NCBI GenBank assembly: GCA_947450475.1
Contig: CANFVK010000002.1
Span: 124,001-188,000 of the forward strand
Length of the DNA stretch: 64,000 nt
Reading direction: 5' to 3'
Origin: Bacteriovoracaceae bacterium
GTDB taxonomy: Bacteria > Bdellovibrionota > Bacteriovoracia > Bacteriovoracales > Bacteriovoracaceae
The notes below the pieces were generated by a model. That model had not been told where the DNA came from. It made no database searches and saw nothing but the letters and a program-made list of their open reading frames with translations. The translations under genes were made by a program, and so were the position numbers. Below, in pieces: positions 54,212-63,483 of the stretch; position 1 is the first letter of the stretch, and each line of letters starts with the position of its first letter.

Positions 54212-54701
54212 ATCCATAAATGACAAACCACTTAAGAGAACAATTGGCCGAGAGTACGCCTTTAAGTTTATCTACAAGCACTTGTTATCAGATTTCATAA
54301 AAGAGAAGAATCAAATAATTAGTGATAACGCTTTATTTGAAGAAGCTATCACACTTTTCGATGAATCTTATTATGAGGAGGATATTGAGCATCCAGATAA
54401 TAAAATCGATTTGCAAACAAAGACTTTTGCGAAGGAGCTTATTCTAGGATCACTTCGACACGAAGAAGAAAACTCTGAGCTTATAGAAAAGCATCTCGCG
54501 ACAGGAAATCTCCAAAAGGTCGACCGCATGAATTTAGCCGTATTGCTTTTAGGGACTTTTGAGATTTTAAATGACAAGCAATCTTCTCCAGGTATCTACA
54601 TAAACGAGTATGTAAACATCGCCAAGAAATTTTGCCCTAATGACTCTCAGGGTTTTATTAACAGCATCCTAGACAAATTAGCTAAAGAACATGACATCTA
54701 A
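54198..54701 (+). CDS. nusB: Transcription antitermination factor NusB
   Basis: 167 residues, all-helical. REYAFKFIYKHLL near the start, DRMNLAVLLLGTFEIL and INEYVNIAKKF with GFINSILDKLA at the end match NusB. The start is GTG at 54198 (AAAGGCG upstream), so it overlaps nrdR. It binds boxA RNA with S10 for rRNA antitermination. The middle is longer than in E. coli (139 residues). Confidence 0.9.
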   Translation: MTINRSINDKPLKRTIGREYAFKFIYKHLLSDFIKEKNQIISDNALFEEAITLFDESYYEEDIEHPDNKIDLQTKTFAKELILGSLRHEEENSELIEKHLATGNLQKVDRMNLAVLLLGTFEILNDKQSSPGIYINEYVNIAKKFCPNDSQGFINSILDKLAKEHDI

Positions 54702-55110
54702 ACTATCTGAACAGTTAAAAGAGATTATTGATCAATTCACTCCTGACGTGGTAGGTATTTTTTGGATTACTAAGCAAGTTCTTAACCGAGATCTTAAGGG
54801 TTTTGATGAATTAAATTATCTATTTGATGGACTAATCTCTCAATATCTTTATGGCCAATTAGATGAGAAGCATCTTGAACGCAAGAATACTTTTTTCACT
54901 CACAATTTTAATAAACTACTCTTCCTCGCCCATACTCAAGAGAATGCCCAGACGAAGCAACAGTTGATCGAACACATGAACATTCTTAGGTATAATCAAA
55001 CTGAAGAGCGACGTAAAATATTAGTTTTAGATGAAAGTGAATTAACCATTCAAAAAAGTCTTCAGGATCAATACCCTCAATTTATTTTCCAACCCATAGA
55101 AGTGCTTTAA
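54691..55110 (+). CDS. Small soluble protein after nusB, unknown
   Basis: 139 residues, overlapping the end of nusB by 11 bases, so probably co-translated. Mixed helical, no signal peptide, no motif recognised. It is the last gene of the fab-glyA-nrdR-nusB run and converges on the methyltransferase gene with nine bases between; no terminator is visible. Confidence 0.7.
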   Translation: MTSKLSEQLKEIIDQFTPDVVGIFWITKQVLNRDLKGFDELNYLFDGLISQYLYGQLDEKHLERKNTFFTHNFNKLLFLAHTQENAQTKQQLIEHMNILRYNQTEERRKILVLDESELTIQKSLQDQYPQFIFQPIEVL

Positions 55111-55119
55111 CTTTTTAAT

Positions 55120-55917
55120 TTACGGAATAGCACAAATATAAGTCACCCAAGATTCGCAATTTTCAGCTTTATTAGCTTTAAAAAAATGACCATTCCCAAG
55201 TCCTTCTTTATCAACGCCTTCCCAGTAGATATTAACAGTTGAGAAGCCAGCATCCTTAAGCACATCTTGTAATTCTCGAGCATCCCACATTCTCCAGTTA
55301 TATTGGAAAACTTTCTTGTGCTTAATCTGGTCTTTATGAGTCTTAAAATGGATATAATAAGTGCAATCTGCATTAAGAGGATTAAATTTTTCACAATCCC
55401 AGTAGTAGGTATGATTTTTATGTTTAACAGACTCCTCTAAAGGTTGTCGCGTTTCTGTTCCTCCAAATAAATCGATAAAGAAAACCCCGTTTTTAGTTAA
55501 GTGCTTTCTTGCTTGGGAGAAATATTTTACAAGTTGATTTCGCTCTTTAAAAAGAAAATAAGAAAAATTAAAAGCTACAACGACATCTGCTTTGAATTTA
55601 TAATTATCGAGTACGTTGCCCTTAATATATTCCATTCTGGCTTGTTGTTCTTCATTCAAGCTGAGGAGATGATTTTCTACCCCATAACTGATGGGTTCCA
55701 TATCCAAGTCAATTCCATGAGCGCTGTGTGCCTTACTTTGCGCAACCCAAGCACATGCCATCGCTCCAGTGCCACAAAAATCCTCTCGCAGAACAAGTGG
55801 AAGTTTGCCAAACATTTTTTTGTACTCTTTGTTTATAAATGCAATATCTGCCTTTGGATTTTGAACTGAAGATTCATAAAGAGCATATTTTTCGTCTCTT
55901 GTTAATTTTTTGGCCAT
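55120..55917 (-). CDS. Class I SAM-dependent methyltransferase
   Basis: 265 residues. SAM-binding glycine strand EDFCGTGAMACAW (residues 41-53), acidic residue in GIDLDMEPI, then NVLDNYKFKADVVVAFNFSYFLF and GVFFIDLFGG. The substrate is unknown; the order of strands matches small-molecule or tRNA methyltransferases. Coupled to the DUF6165-like gene (TAAATG). Confidence 0.85.
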   Translation of the reverse strand: MAKKLTRDEKYALYESSVQNPKADIAFINKEYKKMFGKLPLVLREDFCGTGAMACAWVAQSKAHSAHGIDLDMEPISYGVENHLLSLNEEQQARMEYIKGNVLDNYKFKADVVVAFNFSYFLFKERNQLVKYFSQARKHLTKNGVFFIDLFGGTETRQPLEESVKHKNHTYYWDCEKFNPLNADCTYYIHFKTHKDQIKHKKVFQYNWRMWDARELQDVLKDAGFSTVNIYWEGVDKEGLGNGHFFKANKAENCESWVTYICAIP

Positions 55918-56301
55918 TTAATAGTCCTTATAGGATTTAACCTCAACGAGGTTAGATTTATACTTTTTATTAATTGCATTTTTTCGCCGAAATCGCTCAT
56001 CATTCGTTACATAGACAGATCTGGCAAGTTCAATAAAAGATTGATCAAACTTTTTTTCATTTTCTAATAACCGTATGTCATCTTCAATCTTCCATAGGAT
56101 GGAATTAACCTCAATTAATTTCTCTAGATGTTCATAAATATCGTCAAGTCCTAGTGAGTTTAACTTTGCCATGAGTACAGACTCTTCTTTTTTTACGTGA
56201 GCTAGTTTTTCAACATCGGTAATATTCAAAAGTTTTATTTTTAGAATTGAAATTTTATCAACAAGTTCACCGAGTGAAATTTCACATTCAACAGTATTCA
56301 T
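55918..56301 (-). CDS. DUF6165-like small helical protein
   Basis: 127 residues. The start ISLGELVDKISILKIKLLNI matches what I recall of DUF6165, a family of unknown role. Rest helical, coiled-coil rich, basic C-terminus. Lies between greB and the methyltransferase with junctions of one or two bases, so an operon. Confidence 0.65.
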   Translation of the reverse strand: MNTVECEISLGELVDKISILKIKLLNITDVEKLAHVKKEESVLMAKLNSLGLDDIYEHLEKLIEVNSILWKIEDDIRLLENEKKFDQSFIELARSVYVTNDERFRRKNAINKKYKSNLVEVKSYKDY

Positions 56302-56302
56302 T

Positions 56303-56806
56303 TTAAGATATTTCCTTATAAGTTATTTCAATGATCTCGTAATTGTCGTTCCCCTTAGGAGTGCGGACTTCAATTGTATCACCAACTTCTTTGCCAATCA
56401 AAGAACTTCCGATGGGTGAACGCCAGCTCAACCTTCCTCTTTCAGTATTTATTTCATCGACACCGACAATAGCTATTTGGCGATGCCCACCTTCATCATT
56501 GCTTATCACAACACTTGCCCCGAACTGTACAGAGGATGCCTTTATACTCAAGGGGTCGATTACAACTGCCAGTTCAATCCTAAGTGTAAGAAAACGAATT
56601 CTTCTATCTATTTCTCTAAGTCTTTTTTTGCCGTAAATATAATCTGCGTTCTCGGATCGGTCTCCATTGCTAGCGGCCCATGCAATGGTTTTAGTAATTT
56701 CAGGTCTCTCGACTTTTAGCAATTGGTTTAATTCATCTTTAAGCTTTTGAAAACCAATTGGGGTTATATAGTTTTTTTCTTTATTCAAATTCATCATTAT
56801 TTTCAT
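56303..56806 (-). CDS. greB: Transcription elongation factor GreB
   Basis: 167 residues. NYITPIGFQKLKDELNQL, the coiled-coil tip with NGDRSENADYIYGKKRLREIDRRIRFL (GreB rather than GreA wording) and a C-terminal FKBP-like domain (SPIGSSLIGKEVGDTIEV). Stimulates cleavage of backtracked RNA in RNA polymerase. No strong ribosome site; several close ATGs make the exact start uncertain. Confidence 0.92.
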   Translation of the reverse strand: MKIMMNLNKEKNYITPIGFQKLKDELNQLLKVERPEITKTIAWAASNGDRSENADYIYGKKRLREIDRRIRFLTLRIELAVVIDPLSIKASSVQFGASVVISNDEGGHRQIAIVGVDEINTERGRLSWRSPIGSSLIGKEVGDTIEVRTPKGNDNYEIIEITYKEIS

Positions 56807-56884
56807 TTAGGTTTTAGTTCACAGCAGTTTACTCTATTCGAGAAATTATGCTAAGAAATTAATAGTTACAAAAAAGAGGTGTTT

Positions 56885-57442
56885 ATGGTTGCTAAAAAAG
56901 TCATTCGCATGGGTCATCCAACGCTTAGAAAAGAGGCACAAAAGGTCGATCCTAGTGAAATTGCAAGTCAGGAATTTAAAGAAATTCTCGTCGATCTTTA
57001 TGACACGATGAAAAGTGAAGGTGGGATTGGCATTGCAGCTCCTCAAGTTAATATATCTAAGCAAATTTGTCTAATTGAGCTACCTGAAAATAATGAGCGT
57101 TATGGCCACTTATCCTCTTCTCCACTGTTTATCATGGTAAATCCAGTGATCACTATTGTTGATAAAACTCTTCAAGGATTTTGGGAGGGATGTCTTTCTG
57201 TACCAGGTCTTAGAGGATTCGTTGAAAGACCAAAGGCTGTTCAGATTGACTATCTAGATGAAAATGGAATCTCGCAAAAAATCATTGCCGAAAATTTTTT
57301 AGCAACAGTTTTTCAACATGAACTCGATCATCTTTTTGGCAAATTATACATCGACCGCATCACTGATTTGACAAAACTTTCGTACACCGAAGAGTTTGCA
57401 GAATTTAATGGTGCCAAAAAAGAAGACTCTCTCGATGAATAA
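56885..57442 (+). CDS. def: Peptide deformylase
   Basis: 185 residues from the ATG at 56885, with AAAGAGG ahead of it; a GTG two codons upstream overlaps that site. All three motifs are present: GIGIAAPQV, EGCLSVPG with the metal Cys, and QHELDHLFG with HExxH. Removes the formyl group from new proteins. Overlaps trmO by eight bases. Confidence 0.96.
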   Translation: MVAKKVIRMGHPTLRKEAQKVDPSEIASQEFKEILVDLYDTMKSEGGIGIAAPQVNISKQICLIELPENNERYGHLSSSPLFIMVNPVITIVDKTLQGFWEGCLSVPGLRGFVERPKAVQIDYLDENGISQKIIAENFLATVFQHELDHLFGKLYIDRITDLTKLSYTEEFAEFNGAKKEDSLDE

Positions 57443-58085
57443 ACCCATCGCTATCATTCATTCTATCTTTAAAGAAAAATTCTCTATTCCAAGACAACCT
57501 GGGCTGATCTCGATAGAATCGCAAATCAAATTACTTGCTCCTTACGATCGCGAAGAAGCCTTGGTTGGACTTGAAGACTTTTCTCACATTTGGGTTATTT
57601 TTTCGTTTCACGATATTGCTGACAACGAAAATTCATCGCTAACAGTTCGCCCTCCAAGGCTTGGAGGAAATAAAAAAGTCGGTGTATTTGCTAGCCGCTC
57701 TCCATATCGACCTAATCGCCTAGGCTTGTCCCTAGTAAAGTTAGAGCGAATAGAAAAGAATTGCCTCTTTATTTCTGGTGGTGATTTCTTAGATGGAACT
57801 CCCGTTTATGATTTGAAACCTTATCTTAAAGAGGTCGAATCTATTCCAGATGCTCGATCTGGTTGGACCGAAAATCTTGAACCCAGAAAATTAGAAGTGC
57901 TGTTTGAATGCAAAGTGGAAAATAAATGGGAGGCAATAATTAGAGAGGTACTCTCTTTAGATCCAAGACCTAGCTACCACCCAGAGGGATATAAAGAATA
58001 CGGCTCTCTGCTTGGAGATTTCGATGTGCACTGGATAGTCGAGCAAAATAAAATTGTAGTCAAAAAAATTATTAAAATTATTTAA
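57435..58085 (+). CDS. trmO: tRNA (N6-threonylcarbamoyladenosine37-N6)-methyltransferase TrmO
   Basis: 216 residues from the ATG at 57435. SAM-binding beta-barrel of the TsaA/TrmO family: IHSIFKEKFSIPRQPG, EGLEDFSHIWVIFSFH-type block, VGVFASRSPYRPNRLGLS and DGTPVYDLKPY. Methylates t6A37 of tRNA-Thr. Couples with def by overlap. The C-terminal 70 residues match the longer TrmO form. A TsaC-like t6A gene is elsewhere in the window (39342). Confidence 0.92.
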   Translation: MNKPIAIIHSIFKEKFSIPRQPGLISIESQIKLLAPYDREEALVGLEDFSHIWVIFSFHDIADNENSSLTVRPPRLGGNKKVGVFASRSPYRPNRLGLSLVKLERIEKNCLFISGGDFLDGTPVYDLKPYLKEVESIPDARSGWTENLEPRKLEVLFECKVENKWEAIIREVLSLDPRPSYHPEGYKEYGSLLGDFDVHWIVEQNKIVVKKIIKII

Positions 58086-58338
58086 CAGAACAACCAGTAC
58101 TAGCGCCTTGTAGACTGAAAGCCTTGCCTGAAGCACTCTCTGCTTTTTTCTTTTCTTCTAACTTTTTTAAAACATCTTCTTTACTGTCGCAAGGTGCAGA
58201 GGAATTACTAATTCCCGCTTTTTTCTTAACCTTTTGCTTTTTTGTAACTTTTTTAACGACTTCCTTTATTGCAACCTGTTCGCTCGAAAAACTAAGGCAA
58301 CCAAAAAAAGTGAACAAAATAAAAATAAACAGTCTCAT
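58078..58338 (-). CDS. Small exported Lys-rich protein, unknown
   Basis: 86 residues from ATG 58338 with GGAG eight bases upstream (a GTG one codon before is possible). Signal peptide MRLFIFILFTFFGCLSFSS, then a Lys/Val-rich mature part and two cysteines (APCDS and TGCSVK). GCLS is not a good lipobox. It overlaps the end of trmO by eight bases tail-to-tail. No domain recognised. Confidence 0.65.
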   Translation of the reverse strand: MRLFIFILFTFFGCLSFSSEQVAIKEVVKKVTKKQKVKKKAGISNSSAPCDSKEDVLKKLEEKKKAESASGKAFSLQGASTGCSVK

Positions 58339-58363
58339 CACCTAATCTCCAAATTTTTTATTA

Positions 58364-59113
58364 CTATTCAACACGGCTGTAATTAAAAAGTCGAAATCCC
58401 ATAAGGGCCCTGTACCAAGAACGAGGCATTTTTTCGAGTAATAAAACAATGAGCTTCATTCTAAATGGAAAAATATAAAGTACTTTCTTTTTTTCAATCG
58501 CCCGCTTTATAAGTTTAGCAGCTTTCTGGGCACTCATCAAAAATGGCATCTTATGATTATTTTGCTGAGTTAAAGGAGTATCGACAAAGCCAGGGGCAAT
58601 TGCTGTTACACTAATCCCAAAACGTCTTAAGTCGATTGCGTAGGATTCACAGAGCTTTAAGACTGCAGCTTTTGAAGCACTGTAAGCACCAGCACCAGGC
58701 AGCCCCATAAAACCTGCCACTGAAGCCGTAGCCACCAAATGGCCTTTCTTCTTTGGCATCATGATCTCAAGTGCAACTTCAAAAGTATTGAGGACACCTT
58801 TGACGTTTATATCAATAATGGTGTTGGCGACAGAAAATTGTGGTGTCGACGTTTTTGTTCCGACCGATCTTCCAGCATTGGCCACTACAATATCAAGACT
58901 GCCCTGGGAAAATTCTAGAATTGCTGAACGCAACTCCTCTCGGTTGGATACATCGACTTGGTAGCAAAGAAGCAACTTGTATTTATTTCTGATTTCTGAA
59001 GGAAATTTGCCGAGATTGCGCGCGCAAATTCCTACTCGGTGACCTTCCTCGAGATAGAGCTTAGCCAGCTCAAGGCCTAAACCAGTCGTTCCTCCAGTGA
59101 TAAATATATTCAC
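58364..59113 (-). CDS. Short-chain dehydrogenase/reductase
   Basis: The start is GTG at 59113, with a full GAGGAAGG four bases upstream, giving VNIFITGGTTGLG at once as is normal for SDRs. The frame stays open for 47 more codons upstream but that region overlaps the tRNA-Asp promoter and is not coding. Tyr-Lys active pair in YSASKAA, Ser in ATASVAG, NAGR after the Rossmann start. 249 residues; the C-terminus is hydrophobic and basic (FPFRMKLIVLLLEKMPRSW), as in SDRs acting on membrane lipids. Substrate unknown. Confidence 0.87.
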   Translation of the reverse strand: MNIFITGGTTGLGLELAKLYLEEGHRVGICARNLGKFPSEIRNKYKLLLCYQVDVSNREELRSAILEFSQGSLDIVVANAGRSVGTKTSTPQFSVANTIIDINVKGVLNTFEVALEIMMPKKKGHLVATASVAGFMGLPGAGAYSASKAAVLKLCESYAIDLRRFGISVTAIAPGFVDTPLTQQNNHKMPFLMSAQKAAKLIKRAIEKKKVLYIFPFRMKLIVLLLEKMPRSWYRALMGFRLFNYSRVE

Positions 59114-59230
59114 GCAACCTTCCTCATTGGCTTTTAGTCTTCTCAATAGTCTAGGACGAATATTCAAGCGGTTCAATCCCAAAAAGTGCCTCGCCGAGTG
59201 ACTATTTTCTTGAAAAAACTGATTTTTAAC

Positions 59231-59260
59231 TTGACGATGAAGCCAGTTGTTCACTATATT
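59231..59260 (+). promoter_or_regulatory. Promoter of tRNA-Asp
   Basis: TTGACG (five of six), 18 bases, TATATT (five of six), 30 bases before the tRNA. The best sigma-70 match in the window and correctly placed for a stable RNA gene. Confidence 0.7.
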
Positions 59261-59290
59261 TTAGCTTCATTTATTGAACACTACTTCCAC

Positions 59291-59367
59291 GGGGGCGTAG
59301 TTAAGTTGGTTATAACGTCTGCCTGTCACGCAGAAGGCCGAGGGTTCGAGTCCCTTCGCTCCCGCCA
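59291..59367 (+). tRNA. tRNA-Asp (anticodon GTC)
   Basis: 77 bases with full cloverleaf: acceptor GGGGGCG pairs with CGCTCCC (one G-T pair), anticodon stem TCTGC/GCAGA with loop CTGTCAC (anticodon GTC), T arm GAGGG-TTCGAGT-CCCTT, and an encoded CCA end after discriminator G. Single tRNA with its own promoter. Confidence 0.97.
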
Positions 59368-59386
59368 TTTTACACATTCATTTATT

Positions 59387-60187
59387 TTATGCTGAGATTT
59401 CACTGGTTTTTAACTTCAACCAAACTTCTCCATTATAGAGAAAAAAGAGAGCCGTCATAATCATTAGCGAAATCAGTGTCGGAAACATAACCCAGTTATG
59501 TCGCAAGAAATGATCCAGTAAAGCAATTGATAACCCAAAAACAATTTGCCCTTTGTAGGACTTTGGAGAAGTCATGGGATCACTTATCATGTGAAATAAA
59601 AAGATGAGATTCATAGGATTAAAAAGAGGCAAGAAAAAGAAAATAAAACTTTCTGGTAAAATATATGATCGAATCGCTGCCGCAATGATGAAGCCCAATA
59701 TATAGCTTAAACTCAAAACAAGCCTATTAGATAAAAAAACTACCGAAAAACCCATCGTTAAAATAAGTCCTAACAATTCGTAGGAATCTATAAATTGCAT
59801 CGTATCGAGTGTGACCATGGTTGGGAAAAGGCAAATACTGATGAGCATTCCAAATCCTGCAGGATTAAAAACATGATTGCCTTTACCATTGGTAACTAAA
59901 ACTTTGGTAAAGACGGCAATTGCACTCACAATAATATGGATGTACCAGGAAAGCGAAGTACACAACAAGTAGACGGCAGTGCTTGAAATATAGGCAGAAA
60001 AATTATTGAGCTTTCTTTCTTTTAGAAATGAATTAATTAAATAAGTAGTTACCAATCCAGATAGTACGGACAAACCCCACTGGACTAATCCCGCCCTCAC
60101 AAGATTGGCATTAAAAAAGCCAAATAAAACATAAGCCGATAGGGAGGCAAGTTGTAAAGGATAAGCTAATTTATAATTTATCTTCAT
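59387..60187 (-). CDS. RnfD/NqrB-like membrane protein
   Basis: 266 residues, about nine hydrophobic helices. VFNPAGFGM and the FHMISDPMTSP...GQIVFGLSIALLDHFLR block match RnfD/NqrB, ion-pumping flavin subunits. The Thr that carries covalent FMN in RnfD (SGAT motif) is not seen, so it may be a flavin-free relative. No other Rnf or Nqr gene is nearby. It overlaps the CRTAC-type gene by 17 bases, so the two probably work together. Confidence 0.7.
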   Translation of the reverse strand: MKINYKLAYPLQLASLSAYVLFGFFNANLVRAGLVQWGLSVLSGLVTTYLINSFLKERKLNNFSAYISSTAVYLLCTSLSWYIHIIVSAIAVFTKVLVTNGKGNHVFNPAGFGMLISICLFPTMVTLDTMQFIDSYELLGLILTMGFSVVFLSNRLVLSLSYILGFIIAAAIRSYILPESFIFFFLPLFNPMNLIFLFHMISDPMTSPKSYKGQIVFGLSIALLDHFLRHNWVMFPTLISLMIMTALFFLYNGEVWLKLKTSEISA

Positions 60188-61919
60188 AGATGGTATTATA
60201 CTTGTTTTTTATAAGTTTTTTAATAACCAGTGGCTTTTTATGCCCTGGAAGAAGTATTTCCAAGGACATAGGTTCGGCAGCTCCTAAACCAAAATGAACA
60301 AAATTCTCATTTTGAGCCGCTATTCCATTATTGGGAAAAAATTCTTTTCTGTTGGTAAATTTATTCGTTTTTAGATTATAAATTGCACCGATATTGCTTA
60401 CATGATTTTTTCGTATCAACTTTATTCCGATCCAATTGTTTGTTGGAGACTCATTCATATAAATCAATGGCGGTCCGTTAAAGTTAGCAATAATGAGATC
60501 CAATTTACCGTCGCTATTTAAATCACCGATGGCAACACCTCTGCCATCATAAAGGTCCAATATATTCGCTGCGGTCGCAGAGTCTGAAAAAGTATGATCA
60601 GCATTTTGAACAAACATGCAGTTGCGCTGATTAGTTGCAAGATTAGAATTTGAATAATTAGGATTGGATTCTTTACCTTTTCTTAAAAAATAAGGAATCG
60701 AAAGCCATGTATTAAACTTGTACCAAATTGGCTTTTTGCCGTAAGAGTATGCACCGTTGGCAACAAATAAATCGAGGAGTCCATCGTTGTTGGCATCAAA
60801 AAAACGAGCTCCCCAAGCCAATCCGCAAGAGTCTAGTCTGTACCTCGGAGCTTCATTAATTAATATACTTAAACGAGGATTTTCTTCAGCGGTAGAAAGA
60901 AGATAATTAAATCCATTAGTAAATTTCGAAATTGGCATATTGGAAGAAAAAAAATAATTTTTATGATTATTAAAAAGATCTGCGACATCTCCTCCCATTT
61001 GTCCGTGAGATGTCGACCGAGGCAAATATCTTCCTCTTTCTACGTAGGCATTCTTTTTAAAGCCCCAAGTGTAGTACTTACTTCGAGTGTAATCATTTTG
61101 AATATAAATATCAGGTTTAAAAATGCCTTTAGCAAAGTAATCTTTTTGGTGAACATTGTTTAAGTAACCAAGCAAAGATGACCAAGTATAATCTTCAAAG
61201 GTGGTATTAAAAACCTTTCTGGTTGCATCAACAAAAGTTTTTCCATTATTTAACAAAAGTAAAGGGTGGGTGATGTCTGAATCCTTATCAAAAATGGATA
61301 GTGGTAAAACTAAGACATCAAGCCACCCATCTTGATTAAAATCAAAAACATTAACATTGATAAATGGTCCGTGAAGATTATCTAATCCTGCAGTAGTGGT
61401 TTCATTTGAAAAATTAAGATGTCCGAGATTTTTGAGCAAAATAACACGTTTAAAGCCAGAAATGAATAAATCTTGGGTACCGTTATTGTCGTAATCAAAT
61501 ACTGCAATGCTATTGGGATATTCAAAAGGCTTCATATCAATACTTTTCCTAGAAAAAATAGGCAAGTGAAGTCTTTTAAAATGACCTTTGCCATCATTGA
61601 TATAGACGGCGACGTAATCAGTATCAAAATTTAAATTGTAAATTAAATCAGGAAATCCATCATTGTTTAAATCAGCAATAGCAACACCTGAATTTATTTT
61701 CAGAGGGAAAACAACACTCAAGGGTTGAAGACTGTTATTGAAATGATCAATTCCTAACTGAGTATGCATTTCTTCAAAATGTATATTAGTTTTTTTGACT
61801 TCCGGGATAAAAACTGAATACGGGTCATCATTTTTTAAAAAAAATGCGTGCTTTGAAATTCCCACATATAAAATAAAACCGATCAACACAAGGGGGTATA
61901 AACGTTTTAAAAAAAGCAT
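60171..61919 (-). CDS. Exported FG-GAP/VCBS repeat protein with ASPIC/UnbV domain (CRTAC-like)
   Basis: 582 residues. N-terminal membrane anchor or signal (residues 7-25), then FG-GAP repeats with calcium-type DxNxDG loops (ADLNNDGFPDL, FDYDNNGTQDL, FDFNQDGWLDV, FDANNDGLLDL, GDLNSDGKLDL), a beta propeller. The C-terminal UnbV/ASPIC domain includes NNWIGIKLIRKNHVSNIGAIY and QNENFVHFGLG. Usually secreted or anchored at the surface. Coupled to the RnfD-like gene; role unknown. Confidence 0.88.
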   Translation of the reverse strand: MLFLKRLYPLVLIGFILYVGISKHAFFLKNDDPYSVFIPEVKKTNIHFEEMHTQLGIDHFNNSLQPLSVVFPLKINSGVAIADLNNDGFPDLIYNLNFDTDYVAVYINDGKGHFKRLHLPIFSRKSIDMKPFEYPNSIAVFDYDNNGTQDLFISGFKRVILLKNLGHLNFSNETTTAGLDNLHGPFINVNVFDFNQDGWLDVLVLPLSIFDKDSDITHPLLLLNNGKTFVDATRKVFNTTFEDYTWSSLLGYLNNVHQKDYFAKGIFKPDIYIQNDYTRSKYYTWGFKKNAYVERGRYLPRSTSHGQMGGDVADLFNNHKNYFFSSNMPISKFTNGFNYLLSTAEENPRLSILINEAPRYRLDSCGLAWGARFFDANNDGLLDLFVANGAYSYGKKPIWYKFNTWLSIPYFLRKGKESNPNYSNSNLATNQRNCMFVQNADHTFSDSATAANILDLYDGRGVAIGDLNSDGKLDLIIANFNGPPLIYMNESPTNNWIGIKLIRKNHVSNIGAIYNLKTNKFTNRKEFFPNNGIAAQNENFVHFGLGAAEPMSLEILLPGHKKPLVIKKLIKNKYNTIYEDKL

Positions 61920-62037
61920 ACGCGATTAAATAACAATTTTATAAAAATGACAAACAAGTATAGAAGATTTGAATTCTTTTAAAAGTGGCATTAAGAGTGC
62001 AACTCACTAGCTACATTCCAAATAAGTGGAGGAAATA

Positions 62038-63471
62038 TTGCAACCCGTCACCTTGAATAATCTTAGCCCTGAATATTTTAATCTGGATATATTTCTTGAA
62101 ACTATTCCGGAAGGTATAATTATTCAAAATATTGACGGTAAAGTTCTCAAATATAACGGTGAAGCCTTGGCCATTCTCGGCATTGAAGCCTCAGAATTGC
62201 AGGAGACTCATCTCTTTCATTTTGAGGAAAATCAATCCTTACAAAAAGAAAAAATATTTCCATATAAAAATCACCCGGGAATGAATTCGTTCTTTAAAGG
62301 AGAATCGCAAAAAGATATGAATCTCTTTATTTTTCGTGGCGATGGTCAATCTCGATGGATATCGTTAAGTACAGTTCCTATTTTTTCCTCTAGCACCAAA
62401 AAGCCCCACTTAATTCTTTGCACCTTTCGCGATGTAACTGATTCAATTAAAAAAATTAACGAGCTAAAACAAACCAAATTAATTTTTGATAACTCAAAAG
62501 ATATAATGTTTTTTACGAACACAGAGGGCTATTTTAAAAAAACTAATCCTCAAATAGAAAAAAGTTTAGGCTATAAATCTTCAGAATTAAATTCCAAAAA
62601 GTTTTTTGATTTTGTTCATCCTGAAGATATTAAAAAGACTGAAGCTGAGTTCTTAAAGTTTAGTAAGGGTGAACTTTCAGCACATTTTATTTGTCGTTAT
62701 AAATCGAAGTTCGAAAAATATCGACTCCTCGACTGGATCATTACTTTCGACAAAGAAATAAATTTGTTTTTCTATATGGCCCGAGACATTACCGACTATC
62801 ACCTTGAAGAATTAGATCTCATACACTCATCAAAAGTATTTTCTATTGGTGAAATGACAAGTGGAATCGCCTTTCTTCTTTCAAGTGAGTTGTCTCTCAT
62901 TTCTACTCATATTGCTTTTTTGCAAACATTAAGTGAGCATAAAGAATTTAATCAAGAAACTTACATTAATCGCTTTAAGATAATCGAAAATTCAATTCAG
63001 AAATTAAATAACACCGCTAGAGAATTAAGCACATTTGCTAAAAAAGGGGAAGTTGAGCCAATGGCGATAATTCCCATCTTCCAAATCATCGACAAAGTCC
63101 TGACTTTAAGTAAGGAGCGTTTTAGGGTTCATGGGGTAAAGATCGAAACACTTCTCAATGCAAAATCCTCAGTCAAGTGTCGCGAATCACAAATTATTCA
63201 TGCCATTATAAATCTTCTCAATAATGCCTATACAATTGTTCATGATTTTCGTGATTGCTGGGTGCGTATTGAAACTAAAGAGAATAAAGATTTTGTTATA
63301 ATCGAAATTAGCGATAGCCAAAACATTAAAGAAATTCAAAATGCAGCGTTGTTTAAAACGGTTGGAATTTTGATGAAAGAAAATTTGGGTCATGCTCTTT
63401 TTGATTGTAGTGGGGAAAGTGCTAAATATATCGTTGAAATTCCCAAATATCATGAGGAATTAATATCTTAA
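62038..63471 (+). CDS. PAS-domain histidine-kinase-like protein lacking the phospho-His
   Basis: The start is TTG at 62038 five bases after GGAGG (GTG at 62026 is possible). Two PAS domains at about residues 12-140 and 145-260 (FRDVTDS and ARDITDY ends). The dimerisation helix starts GEMTSGIAFLLS: the usual His-Glu pair is Phe279-Leu280. The ATPase part keeps an N-box (AIINLLNNAYT) but its DxGxG box is ISDSQNIKE. So it probably cannot autophosphorylate. 477 residues, cytoplasmic. It is followed after 12 bases by a receiver gene. Confidence 0.85.
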   Translation: MQPVTLNNLSPEYFNLDIFLETIPEGIIIQNIDGKVLKYNGEALAILGIEASELQETHLFHFEENQSLQKEKIFPYKNHPGMNSFFKGESQKDMNLFIFRGDGQSRWISLSTVPIFSSSTKKPHLILCTFRDVTDSIKKINELKQTKLIFDNSKDIMFFTNTEGYFKKTNPQIEKSLGYKSSELNSKKFFDFVHPEDIKKTEAEFLKFSKGELSAHFICRYKSKFEKYRLLDWIITFDKEINLFFYMARDITDYHLEELDLIHSSKVFSIGEMTSGIAFLLSSELSLISTHIAFLQTLSEHKEFNQETYINRFKIIENSIQKLNNTARELSTFAKKGEVEPMAIIPIFQIIDKVLTLSKERFRVHGVKIETLLNAKSSVKCRESQIIHAIINLLNNAYTIVHDFRDCWVRIETKENKDFVIIEISDSQNIKEIQNAALFKTVGILMKENLGHALFDCSGESAKYIVEIPKYHEELIS

Positions 63472-63483
63472 TTCGAGGAGCTT

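Noticed and set aside
59114..59254. N-terminal extension of the SDR by 47 codons
   Set aside because: GAGGAAGG sits directly before the GTG at 59113, the SDR fold starts there, and the extension overlaps the tRNA promoter.
59186..59395. Open frame on the plus strand across the tRNA-Asp gene
   Set aside because: It runs through the tRNA and its promoter; no ribosome site.
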